From an uncultured Clostridia bacterium (lineage in GTDB: Bacteria > Bacillota > Clostridia > TANB77 > CAG-508): a DNA stretch of 64,000 bases. Position numbers and translations under genes: made by a program. Below, piece after piece: positions 27,418-34,048 of the stretch (position 1 is the stretch's first letter; each line of letters begins with the position of its first letter). Under the pieces are notes generated by a model, which was not told the DNA's origin, made no database searches, and saw only the letters and a program-made list of their open reading frames with translations. Location: the NCBI GenBank assembly GCA_934130935.1, contig CAKOYQ010000001.1, positions 62,001 through 126,000 of the forward strand, read 5' to 3'.

Positions 27418-27486
27418 CTTTGGGCAATTTGGGGTCGGTTCCTTTTTTTCCCTTGGGACATTTGGGGTCGGTTCCGTTTTTGCCTT
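27418..27486. repeat. REP-like repeat cluster A, two units
   Basis: Two units of the form GGGCAATTTGGGGTCGGTTC and GGGACATTTGGGGTCGGTTC, each followed by a T run and GCC, fill the gap between pta and the first ackA. GGGCAA can pair with TTGCCC in such units to form a hairpin inside the operon transcript. Clusters of the same repeat lie at 54230, 59328, 61084 and 61383. Confidence 0.85.
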
Positions 27487-27491
27487 TTTAT

Positions 27492-28490
27492 TTAAATTTG
27501 CTGTGCTTGAACTGCTGTAATCGCAACAACTCCAGCAATATCTTGACTGCTACATCCTCTTGATAAGTCATTAACTGGTTTTGCAATTCCTTGACAAAGT
27601 GGCCCATAAGCTTCTGCTTTTGCTAATCTTTGTACTAATTTATATCCAATATTTCCTGCACTTAAATCTGGAAATATAAGTACATTTGCCCTTCCTTTTA
27701 AAGGACTTCCTTTAGCTTTAAATTCTGCCACTTCGGGTACTATAGCTGCATCTAGCTGTAATTCTCCATCAACCATCAATTCTGGTGCTTTTTCTTTCAC
27801 TAATCTAGTTGCTTCTATTATCTTTTCTGTTGAAGCAGAATGTGCACTTCCATATGTAGAATATGATAGCATAGCAACTTTTGCTTTTTCTCCAATTAAT
27901 TGTTCGAAACTTTTACTTGATGATATAGCTATTTCTGAAAGTTTATCTGAATCTGGCTCTTCATTTAAACCACTATCTGCAAATATAAATGTTCCATTTG
28001 AACCATATTCACAATTTGGAACTACCATAATGAAAAATGCTGATACTAACTTAGTTCCAGGTGCTGTTTTTAATATTTGTAAAGCTGGTCTAAGTGTATC
28101 TGACGTTGAGTGTGCTGCTCCTGAAACAAGCCCATCTGCTTCATTTAATTTTACCATCATCATTCCGAAATAAACTGGATCCAGAATCAATTGATGTGCT
28201 TGTTCTTCTGTCATTCCTTTTGACTTTCTTAGTTCATAAAGTGCCTTAGCATACTCTTCTGTCTTTTTATCCTTTAGTGGATTTACTATTTGAATATTTT
28301 CTATATTTATACCTTTATCATTGGCTATCTCTTTTACTTTTTCTTCATCTCCAATTAATATTATTTTAGCATATCCTTCATTTTTTACTATTTGAGCTGC
28401 TTCTAGTATTCTTGAATCTGTAGCTTCTGGTAATACTATTGTTTTTATTTCAGTTCTTGCTCTTTCTTTAATTCTTTCTATAAATGACAT
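27492..28490 (-). CDS. pta: Phosphate acetyltransferase
   Basis: A 332-residue enzyme converting acetyl-CoA and phosphate to acetyl phosphate, which the downstream acetate kinases use for ATP synthesis. Visible family motifs include VLPEATDSRILEAAQI, DPVYFGMMMVKLNEADGLVSG, SYSTYGSAHS, DGELQLDAAIVPEVAE and NVLIFPDLSAGNIGYKLVQR. It is the short form without the N-terminal DRTGG region. The ATG at 28490 follows GGAGGGAG; the longer reading to 28544 is not needed. First gene of the pta-ackA-ackA operon. Confidence 0.96.
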   Translation of the reverse strand: MSFIERIKERARTEIKTIVLPEATDSRILEAAQIVKNEGYAKIILIGDEEKVKEIANDKGINIENIQIVNPLKDKKTEEYAKALYELRKSKGMTEEQAHQLILDPVYFGMMMVKLNEADGLVSGAAHSTSDTLRPALQILKTAPGTKLVSAFFIMVVPNCEYGSNGTFIFADSGLNEEPDSDKLSEIAISSSKSFEQLIGEKAKVAMLSYSTYGSAHSASTEKIIEATRLVKEKAPELMVDGELQLDAAIVPEVAEFKAKGSPLKGRANVLIFPDLSAGNIGYKLVQRLAKAEAYGPLCQGIAKPVNDLSRGCSSQDIAGVVAITAVQAQQI

Positions 28491-28574
28491 TTTTCTCCCT
28501 CCTTCATTTTTATCCAATATATCATATTCATAAAAAAAAGACAATATTTTTCATGTCTAATTCCAAAATTTACC

Positions 28575-28593
28575 CCCTATACATTGTATAGGG
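28575..28593 (-). terminator. Probable terminator after gerQ
   Basis: CCCTATAC and GTATAGGG form an eight-base stem around ATT in the gap between gerQ and the pta promoter region. The T run is weak, so termination is probable rather than certain. Confidence 0.45.
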
Positions 28594-28605
28594 AGTTATA
28601 TAAAG

Positions 28606-29007
28606 TTAAAAGTTAGGAATTCCCTGATAATATCTATTATTCATCATATTGTTATTCATTGTTCCTCCCATGGCATTATTCATAGTTGTTCCATAAAATG
28701 CTGTAGTAGAAATTGTTATGAATTTTATTGAATAGATATCACAATAAACTAAACTATCATTTTCAAAAGAACGTAATAATATGTAACTTGCCCCAACATC
28801 TTCAAGAATTCCTATCCTGTCTGTAAGATTATTTGTTCCAATCAAAAATTCCACTCTCATAAGCCTTCCTATTTGCTCTCTTAAAAAAGCTGGCGTGTAA
28901 ATAGGATTTGTTAATATTTCTGGTGAATTTTGATTAATATTAACATTTCTTTCCTCTTTTCTTTCTTCTCTTTTGTCTTGATTTTCTTCCATATTCGCCA
29001 TAAACAT
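28606..29007 (-). CDS. gerQ: Spore coat protein GerQ
   Basis: A 133-residue protein. In Bacillus, GerQ is a coat protein made in the mother cell that is needed for CwlJ localisation or function during germination. A charged, low-complexity start (residues 1-28) is followed by the GerQ core: YTPAFLREQIGRLMRVEFLI then GILEDVGASYILLRS and YCDIYSIKFITIS. The tail is rich in Asn, Met and Gly. The ATG at 29007 follows AAAGGAG by five bases. It lies 18 bases after the cwlJ 3' part, the same cwlJ-gerQ order as in Bacillus, so the pair forms a germination unit. It has its own upstream ribosome site but would depend on the cwlJ promoter 4.9 kb away. Confidence 0.8.
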   Translation of the reverse strand: MFMANMEENQDKREERKEERNVNINQNSPEILTNPIYTPAFLREQIGRLMRVEFLIGTNNLTDRIGILEDVGASYILLRSFENDSLVYCDIYSIKFITISTTAFYGTTMNNAMGGTMNNNMMNNRYYQGIPNF

Positions 29008-29025
29008 GACCACTCCTTTTCTTTT

Positions 29026-29395
29026 TTAGGTTTGTGCATATAAAGAAGTGGGTCTATAAAAACAATGTTCTCCAAGGCGTGTATGCAATGTTCCTGAACC
29101 ATTACTAGGAAAAGTTGAACCACATGATGGTCTAAATGGATTTAAGTACCATAAACATTCTCCTATTTCATTAAGTCTATTTCCTGATAATGCCCAATCT
29201 GCAATTTCATAATGTACATATGTTGGATTCACATTATATATATTTTGTGAATTATATCTACCTCCTATTGTTTCTCTTGCACAATCAAATTGTCCTTGTT
29301 GAAATATAATATTTCTTAAACCTCCCCCTTGAGAAACCCTTGCGTATTCCCCAACTGGTGTATTTACTCTATTCATTACTACTGAAGCAACTGCT
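29026..29395 (-). CDS. cwlJ: CwlJ, C-terminal part (interrupted gene)
   Basis: CwlJ is a SleB-family hydrolase that degrades spore cortex peptidoglycan during germination. This part encodes the last 119 residues after the crossover: SVVMNRVNTPVGEYARV, IIFQQGQFDCARE, then ALSGNRLNEIGECLWYLNP and TRLGEHCFYRPT, all characteristic of the family. It lacks the N-terminal catalytic Glu segment, found at 33847-33945. The reading frame is open across the junction core and into the recombinase gene tail in another frame. An internal ATG at 29376 could start a 116-residue fragment, but it would be inactive. Joining the two parts at the core gives an intact 148-residue CwlJ. Confidence 0.88.
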
Positions 29396-31154
29396 TTCCT
29401 GTTCTGATGGCGACACCTGTGTAATTTTTAAAATTGCTTTCTTCTATACTTTCAGAAAACAATTTCTTTGTACTTTCTTCTAGTTTTGTATTTAAGATAT
29501 TTACTTCTACTTTATCACCATTACCATATATATCTTTTATAAAGATTCTCAATATATCTTTTTTCATTTTTAAATCTAATTCATCAAAATTATTTAAGCA
29601 ATTATTAATTATATCTAAAATTAATTCTGCTCCCTTACTTTCAGACGTCCTTTTTAATTCACTGTTTTTTTGTTCTTTTTGTAATCTTTCTATTTTTTCT
29701 TGTATTTCTTCATTCTCTTTTTTTAATTTTTTTAACTCATCATTAACGAGTGGAGTTACTTCAACATCCATAAACTTAAGTTTTTCTATCAAATTTTTTA
29801 TTGCTTCAAGATTCCTATTATATGTTTTATTTAACATTTCAATTTCTTCATTTGAATCTTGTTTTATTTTTGATATGGACATTTTCTTAAGTTCCTTATA
29901 AATTTCTGAAGATGGAACGAGTACCTCTTTTAGTTTTTCTACAATTAAATTATCCATTGCTATCCCTGCAATATTTGCTCCTTGACATTTTGTTCCTTTA
30001 CTTCTATCTTTTAGTTCGCAAGTATAATAATATCTTCTTTTTCCATTGTCGCCTTTTCTATTTCCTGTTGCCTTTGGTCTCATATATGAACCACATTCTT
30101 TACATTTAACAAGTCCAGAAAATAATGCCTCATTTTTACATTTTGCACGATATCGTTTTGAAGAATTTTTTTCTATTAATTCTTGAATTCTTATAAAATC
30201 AATTCCTTTTATGTATCCAGGATGTAATCCAACAGCTATTATCCAATCAGACATATCTCTTGAATTTTTATCTCCGTCCATTTTGTTGTATGAAATTAAT
30301 CCATATCTTCCTTCTGCAACCTCTCTGCCAGGCTCTGTATAAATAGTAATACCTTTTTTCTCTAAGTATCCTTTCATATCTTCATCATAAGTTGCATAAA
30401 CTAAATTCGTTAAAATCGCTCTCAATCTACTTGTACAAAAATAAACTCCTGTTCTTGACACAATATTATGTTTGATTAAATATGTTTCTAATCCAGTTAA
30501 TGATTTTATTTCCAAATATTTTCTAGCAATAATTTCAATTGTTTTTCTTTCTTCCACATTCGGAATCAACTTACAGGCTTTTTTCTTTTTCTTTGTTAAT
30601 ATATTGTCATTATCTTTTTCATAAATATCAACTATTTCATACTTTTCACTGTCAAATCCTGTTGGGGTTTGCCCTCCAAGCCACCTGCCTGTTTTCGCAA
30701 GTTCTATCATATTGTCTCTAATTCTTTCAGCAATTACTTCTCTTTCTAGTTGTGCAAATACACTTGCTATAAACATCATTGCCCTACCCATTGGAGTTCT
30801 TGTGTCAAACTGCTCTTTAATTGATACGAAATCTGTATGTAATTTTGTTAATTCATTCATTAGATTAGAAAAATCTGCAATATTTCTACTAATTCTATCT
30901 AATCTGTATGCTATTAATACATCATATGGATTTTCTCGCTCTATCTTTAACATTTTTTGAAATTGTGGTCTATCTATATTTCCTCCTGAAAAACCTTCGT
31001 CTTCAAAGATTTCAACTTCTACTTTGTATTCATCTTCTGGATAGTGTGTTTTAATATATTCTTGAGCTAGTTCTATTTGGTTTCCAACAGAATCTCCTGT
31101 GTTTGTATATTTTGATTTTCTTGAGTATATGGCAATTCGCTTTTTGTTTTTCAT
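29379..31154 (-). CDS. Large serine recombinase (element integrase/excisionase)
   Basis: A 591-residue site-specific recombinase. The N-terminal resolvase domain (residues 1-150) has YSRKS with catalytic Ser14, EDEGFSGGNIDRPQF, AYRLDRISRN and FASVFAQLEREVIAERI. The recombinase domain follows, then a zinc ribbon with CKECGSYM and YYYTCE...KCQG (about residues 350-395), and a coiled-coil segment (about 430-510) typical of the family. The last codons run into the attachment core, so the C-terminus is GKQLLQ when integrated and would become GKQLQW in the circle. The start follows CGGAGGAAAG. It is near the left end of the element, pointing at the left junction. Confidence 0.95.
   Translation of the reverse strand: MKNKKRIAIYSRKSKYTNTGDSVGNQIELAQEYIKTHYPEDEYKVEVEIFEDEGFSGGNIDRPQFQKMLKIERENPYDVLIAYRLDRISRNIADFSNLMNELTKLHTDFVSIKEQFDTRTPMGRAMMFIASVFAQLEREVIAERIRDNMIELAKTGRWLGGQTPTGFDSEKYEIVDIYEKDNDNILTKKKKKACKLIPNVEERKTIEIIARKYLEIKSLTGLETYLIKHNIVSRTGVYFCTSRLRAILTNLVYATYDEDMKGYLEKKGITIYTEPGREVAEGRYGLISYNKMDGDKNSRDMSDWIIAVGLHPGYIKGIDFIRIQELIEKNSSKRYRAKCKNEALFSGLVKCKECGSYMRPKATGNRKGDNGKRRYYYTCELKDRSKGTKCQGANIAGIAMDNLIVEKLKEVLVPSSEIYKELKKMSISKIKQDSNEEIEMLNKTYNRNLEAIKNLIEKLKFMDVEVTPLVNDELKKLKKENEEIQEKIERLQKEQKNSELKRTSESKGAELILDIINNCLNNFDELDLKMKKDILRIFIKDIYGNGDKVEVNILNTKLEESTKKLFSESIEESNFKNYTGVAIRTGKQLLQ
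29387..29413 (-). other. Left attachment site of the cwlJ element
   Basis: Core GCAACTGCT at 29387-29395 followed on the element side by TCTGATGGCGA at 29403-29413. The sequence on the other side continues cwlJ. The recombinase stop codon at 29379-29381 lies just beyond the core. Confidence 0.75.
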
Positions 31155-31202
31155 AGCTTTCCTCCGTTTTTGTTGTGATTGTAACTCTTGTGCTACTAGG
31201 TT

Positions 31203-31364
31203 TCAAGTCTTTTTTAAAGTTTCTAAAATTTCATTTTTAAACAGTTCTTTTTCTTTATAACTAATATCTAAGTCTTCAATTGATTTTTTTATCATTAATG
31301 CTTTTATGAATGCTAAATTGCTTATATAATTATCACTTTCTGGAAAATTTAATTGTATTTGCAT
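31203..31364 (-). CDS. Small protein beside the recombinase, possible excision factor
   Basis: A 53-residue protein (MQIQLNFPESDNY...) mostly helical and charged. An alternative start at 31430 gives 75 residues and lies nine bases after AAAGGAG, which is held in a hairpin. I place the start at 31364 after AGAGG; both are possible. It lies 48 bases ahead of the recombinase gene on the same strand. Large serine recombinases usually need a small directionality factor to excise, and this is the only candidate in the element. No family is recognised; the role is inferred from position alone. Confidence 0.55.
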   Translation of the reverse strand: MQIQLNFPESDNYISNLAFIKALMIKKSIEDLDISYKEKELFKNEILETLKKT

Positions 31365-31436
31365 ATTTTCATACCTCTTGTTTAAATTGTATGAAATAAG
31401 CTTTTTATTATTACATGTTTTGTTTTTCATTTCTTA

Positions 31437-31460
31437 GTACTCCTTTAATAATAGGAGTAC
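31437..31460. promoter_or_regulatory. Hairpin covering the start of the recombinase transcript
   Basis: GTACTCCT pairs with AGGAGTAC around TTAATAAT. On the minus strand the second arm contains the AAAGGAG site of the longer start of the small ORF, so the hairpin would hide it. On the plus strand the hairpin is followed by CTTTTTTAAG and could work as a terminator. Confidence 0.5.
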
Positions 31461-31517
31461 CTTTTTTAAGTATAAATGTTGCTTTTTAATATTTTAACAA
31501 TTATAAGCTATACATAG

Positions 31518-31546
31518 TTGTTTTTGTAATAATTTTGTGGTATAAA
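31518..31546 (+). promoter_or_regulatory. Promoter of the cargo operon
   Basis: TTGTTT at 31518-31523, a 17-base spacer and TATAAA at 31541-31546 with a TGG extended -10. It lies 73 bases before the start of the MFS gene. Confidence 0.65.
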
Positions 31547-31619
31547 TAAAATAAGTTTGAATTTTGTAACATTATTTTGCAAATTTTAAATGCATATACT
31601 AAAGAATTGGAGGAAAAAG

Positions 31620-32669
31620 ATGAATAAAAAAATAATGTTAATATACAGTATTATCCATTTTGTTGTTGATTTTTCCTGTGCTGTATTAATATCTAATATA
31701 ATAATACCACAATTAACGGGTTCATTTTCTCTATTTTTTGCTATAATCATATATAATTTCTTTGCTTTTGCAATACAATTGCCAATTGGAATTTTAGCCG
31801 ATAAAATAAATAAAAATGCGATATGTTCCGCTTTAGGTTGTGTTTTAGTTATAATGGCATTTGCTATTTCAAGATTTGGAATTACATCTTGCTTAATAGC
31901 TGGAATTGGAAACGCAATGTTTCATATTGGTGGAGGTATTGATGTCCTAAATATTAGTGATAAAAAAGCTACATTATCTGGAATATTTGTATCAACAGGA
32001 GCACTTGGTATTTTTTTAGGAAGTAAGATTACTAATATAAATTTTAATATTAATTACTTTACAATATTTATTCTGCTCTTATCTATGATAGCTTTAATTT
32101 GGCTATATACTCAAACAAAGAACAAGCTGAATAATGAAAAAATAATAGTTCCTAGCATAAATAAAAAAGAACTTATCGTGATAATTTGCTTAATAGTAAC
32201 AGTTTTTATAAGAAGCTATGTGGGATTAATTTTATCATTTAATTGGAAATCTAATTATATTTTAGCCTTGTTATTTGTATTGGGTGTTATATTAGGTAAA
32301 ATGTTTGGTGGTATACTAGGAGATAGATTTGGATTTATAAAGGTTTCTGTTTGTTCATTAGGAATAGCCGCTATATTATATACAGGAGCATTTTATAGTA
32401 GTATTTGTGGAATATTAGCTGTTTTATTATTTAATATGACAATGCCAATTACTTTGACAAGTTTAGCAAATATTTTTAATAATAACAAAGGTTTAGCATT
32501 TGGTTTATTAACTTTCGCTCTATTTTTAGGTGCTATTCCTGTATTCTTTGGATATACGGATACATTATTTAATCCTATCGGTTTATTTAGTATTACAATA
32601 TTTTCTGCAGTTATTTTATTTATAGGATTGAAAGGCTATAATGAGTTGATGGAGAAAAAATATGATTAA
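31620..32669 (+). CDS. Major facilitator superfamily transporter (cargo)
   Basis: A 349-residue integral membrane protein with about ten to twelve hydrophobic segments. The MFS loop motif appears as GILADKINKNAICSALG after helix 2 and again in the second half as GGILGDRFGFIKVSVCSLG. The overall pattern, including AGIGNAMFHIGGGIDVLNIS, resembles the fosmidomycin-resistance type of MFS proteins, so drug or metabolite export is possible. The ATG at 31620 follows GGAGG by six bases. The gene overlaps the next by eight bases, so it is coupled. It is cargo of the cwlJ element and is transcribed away from the recombinase. Confidence 0.8.
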   Translation: MNKKIMLIYSIIHFVVDFSCAVLISNIIIPQLTGSFSLFFAIIIYNFFAFAIQLPIGILADKINKNAICSALGCVLVIMAFAISRFGITSCLIAGIGNAMFHIGGGIDVLNISDKKATLSGIFVSTGALGIFLGSKITNINFNINYFTIFILLLSMIALIWLYTQTKNKLNNEKIIVPSINKKELIVIICLIVTVFIRSYVGLILSFNWKSNYILALLFVLGVILGKMFGGILGDRFGFIKVSVCSLGIAAILYTGAFYSSICGILAVLLFNMTMPITLTSLANIFNNNKGLAFGLLTFALFLGAIPVFFGYTDTLFNPIGLFSITIFSAVILFIGLKGYNELMEKKYD

Positions 32670-33015
32670 AAGTTTGATTTTATCTCTGATACTGACAATT
32701 ATACTAGAATTATTAATTTCGTATATGTTAGGAATTAGAAACAAAAAAGATTTTAAGGTAGTAATATTAGTTAATATATATACTAATCCATTTGTAGTAT
32801 TTTTATCTAATATTGTACAATTAATGAATAATACATTATTATATTATTGTTCAGTTTTTATATTAGAAATAGGTGCAATAATTATTGAAGCATTACTGTA
32901 TAAAAAATATTTAAAAGATGCAATCAATCCTATAAGATTATCAATTTATAGCAATATTTTTTCATTTTGTATAGGTATAATTTTATTGTTTATTTATAAG
33001 GAGGTGATTTTGTGA
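32662..33015 (+). CDS. Small membrane protein of the cargo operon
   Basis: A 117-residue protein with four predicted membrane helices and little else. The start overlaps the end of the MFS gene by eight bases and its end overlaps the next gene by four (GTGA), so all three are translationally coupled and probably act together. The pattern ELLISYMLGIRNKKDF, then NIYTNPFVVFLSN, is not one I can place. Function unknown. Confidence 0.65.
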   Translation: MIKSLILSLILTIILELLISYMLGIRNKKDFKVVILVNIYTNPFVVFLSNIVQLMNNTLLYYCSVFILEIGAIIIEALLYKKYLKDAINPIRLSIYSNIFSFCIGIILLFIYKEVIL

Positions 33016-33623
33016 AAAAGAAAATTTTCTTTGCAATAGTTTTAATTATTCTAGTAATTTCAGAGATATCAATAGTATATGCTGATATAATTATACCAGG
33101 TCAACATTTTAATAGTTATAATAACGATAAAAAAATTACTGCGTTCTTAAAAAGAATAAATTCACCTATAAAAGAAGTCACAGTTGTAGCAACAATTTTT
33201 ACTTTTATATTAGGAATGGTCATATTAGTTTTTAATGATGTAAAAGATAAAAATAACAATGATACCAATAATTCTGGAAATATATTGAAAAAAATATATT
33301 TAGGATTGAGTTTTGTGTTAAATCTACTACAAATACAAATTTTAAGATATGCTTTAATTTTTCATAGTGATTTCACAGGCGTAAGATCAGCGAGTGCAAT
33401 AAGAGAAAATAGAATAAATCATATGATTATACCAGTTTTTTATATAGCATATGCTATAATAATGATTTCATTATTAATTATTGATATAAAAAGGAAAAAA
33501 GAAAAAAGAATTTATATTATTACAACAATTATTACAATATCATTATTTATAATATGTGCATTTATTGTGTATATTACTCCAGCTGGTTATTATACATATG
33601 ATAATGGTCCCTTTGGTTTATAA
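33012..33623 (+). CDS. Secreted or membrane protein of the cargo operon
   Basis: A 203-residue protein starting with GTG after GGAGGTGATTTT. The N-terminus looks like a signal peptide (residues 1-25, ending VYA), followed by IIIPGQHFNSYN and three or more membrane helices in the rest. An extracellular loop contains HSDFTGVRSASAIRENRIN. No family recognised. It is the last gene of the coupled cargo operon, which ends before the terminator at 33757-33799. Confidence 0.65.
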   Translation: MKKKIFFAIVLIILVISEISIVYADIIIPGQHFNSYNNDKKITAFLKRINSPIKEVTVVATIFTFILGMVILVFNDVKDKNNNDTNNSGNILKKIYLGLSFVLNLLQIQILRYALIFHSDFTGVRSASAIRENRINHMIIPVFYIAYAIIMISLLIIDIKRKKEKRIYIITTIITISLFIICAFIVYITPAGYYTYDNGPFGL

Positions 33624-33681
33624 AAAATAATAGATTTTTTCAAAATATTACAAATTCTCTTGTGATATTTGCTAAAAATTC

Positions 33682-33710
33682 TTGATTTCTTTCAAAAAAT
33701 ATGGTATAAA
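33682..33710 (+). promoter_or_regulatory. Strong promoter of a probable small RNA
   Basis: TTGATT at 33682-33687, a 17-base spacer and TATAAA at 33705-33710, with a TGG extended -10. No ORF follows; the next feature is a terminator 47 bases downstream. Confidence 0.65.
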
Positions 33711-33716
33711 TATATT

Positions 33717-33800
33717 GAGTGGTGCTTAGAAAACTTTTGAAGCTCTAAGTCATTCAAAAACTGTCTAGAAATATTTAAAATTCTAGACAGTTTTACTTTT
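33717..33800 (+). ncRNA. Probable small RNA of about 84 nt inside the element
   Basis: A promoter with near-consensus boxes, no open reading frame, and a strong terminator about 85 bases later define this transcript. It would fold into a stem with GCTTAGA and TCTAAGT (33724-33750) followed by the terminator stem. It lies between the cargo operon and the cwlJ N-terminal part and points at the latter, so it would be antisense to read-through from the cwlJ promoter. No known RNA family recognised. The 5' end is inferred from the promoter. Confidence 0.55.
33757..33799 (+). terminator. Terminator of the small RNA and cargo operon
   Basis: AAAACTGTCTAGAA at 33757-33770 pairs perfectly with TTCTAGACAGTTTT at 33781-33794 and is followed by ACTTTTTC. 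It insulates the right end of the element from the cwlJ N-terminal segment. Confidence 0.88.
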
Positions 33801-33840
33801 TCAGCCTTTTGTAAGTTTTTTTCATAATATGGTGAATAGT

Positions 33841-33868
33841 TCGCCATCAGACTACCATTGCAACTGCT
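33841..33868 (-). other. Right attachment site of the cwlJ element
   Basis: TCGCCATCAGA at 33841-33851 on the element side, then core GCAACTGCT at 33860-33868. It is the mirror image of the left site. The inverted arms are 12 and 13 bases from the core centre. Confidence 0.75.
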
Positions 33869-33945
33869 CTCATTCCATTGTCTCCTTCTCCACCTGCCTC
33901 ACATTGAACAATTCTTGCTAATAGCTCCCTTTCTGAATATGCCAT
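33847..33945 (-). CDS. cwlJ: CwlJ, N-terminal part with catalytic Glu (interrupted gene)
   Basis: Thirty-two codons and a stop created by the element: MAYSERELLARIVQCEAGGE followed by GDNGMRAVAMVV. The segment with CEAGGEG corresponds to the GEARGE motif that holds the catalytic Glu of SleB/CwlJ hydrolases (E16 here). The ATG follows GAGGTGATA. The gene continues in frame after the crossover at 29026-29395. Upstream, TGCATATATAT at about 33962-33972 could be the -10 of a mother-cell sigma factor (sigma-E or sigma-K type). Without excision the peptide is only 32 residues and inactive. Confidence 0.88.
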   Translation of the reverse strand: MAYSERELLARIVQCEAGGEGDNGMRAVAMVV

Positions 33946-34048
33946 TTTATCACCTCTTGTTTATATATATGCAGTTCTTTCTAAAGTGTGCATATTTATA
34001 TTGAACATATTCTTTAAGTAAAGTAGATATTGATAAACTACACTCAAA

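Larger units (their letters stand above)
29387..33868. mobile_element. Skin-like intervening element in cwlJ, 4,473 bp
   Basis: The element separates the N-terminal and C-terminal parts of cwlJ. Its ends share the 9-bp core GCAACTGCT (plus strand; 29387-29395 and 33860-33868), and inside each core is one arm of the 11-bp inverted repeat TCTGATGGCGA/TCGCCATCAGA. It carries, on the minus strand, a large serine recombinase and a small ORF, and on the plus strand a three-gene membrane cargo operon and a short RNA with promoter and terminator. This matches the design of sporulation-gene intervening elements such as skin in sigK. Excision by recombination between the cores would rebuild cwlJ in frame. 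The excision event itself is inferred. Confidence 0.88.

Noticed and set aside
27408..27461. N-terminal extension of the first ackA to 27461
   Set aside because: The extension is translated REP-like repeat; the ATG at 27407 has GGAGG and starts the conserved sequence.
29026..29376. The 116-residue ORF starting at 29376 as a complete small hydrolase
   Set aside because: It begins within the CwlJ fold, lacks the catalytic Glu segment and ribosome site, and its missing N-terminus lies at 33847-33945.
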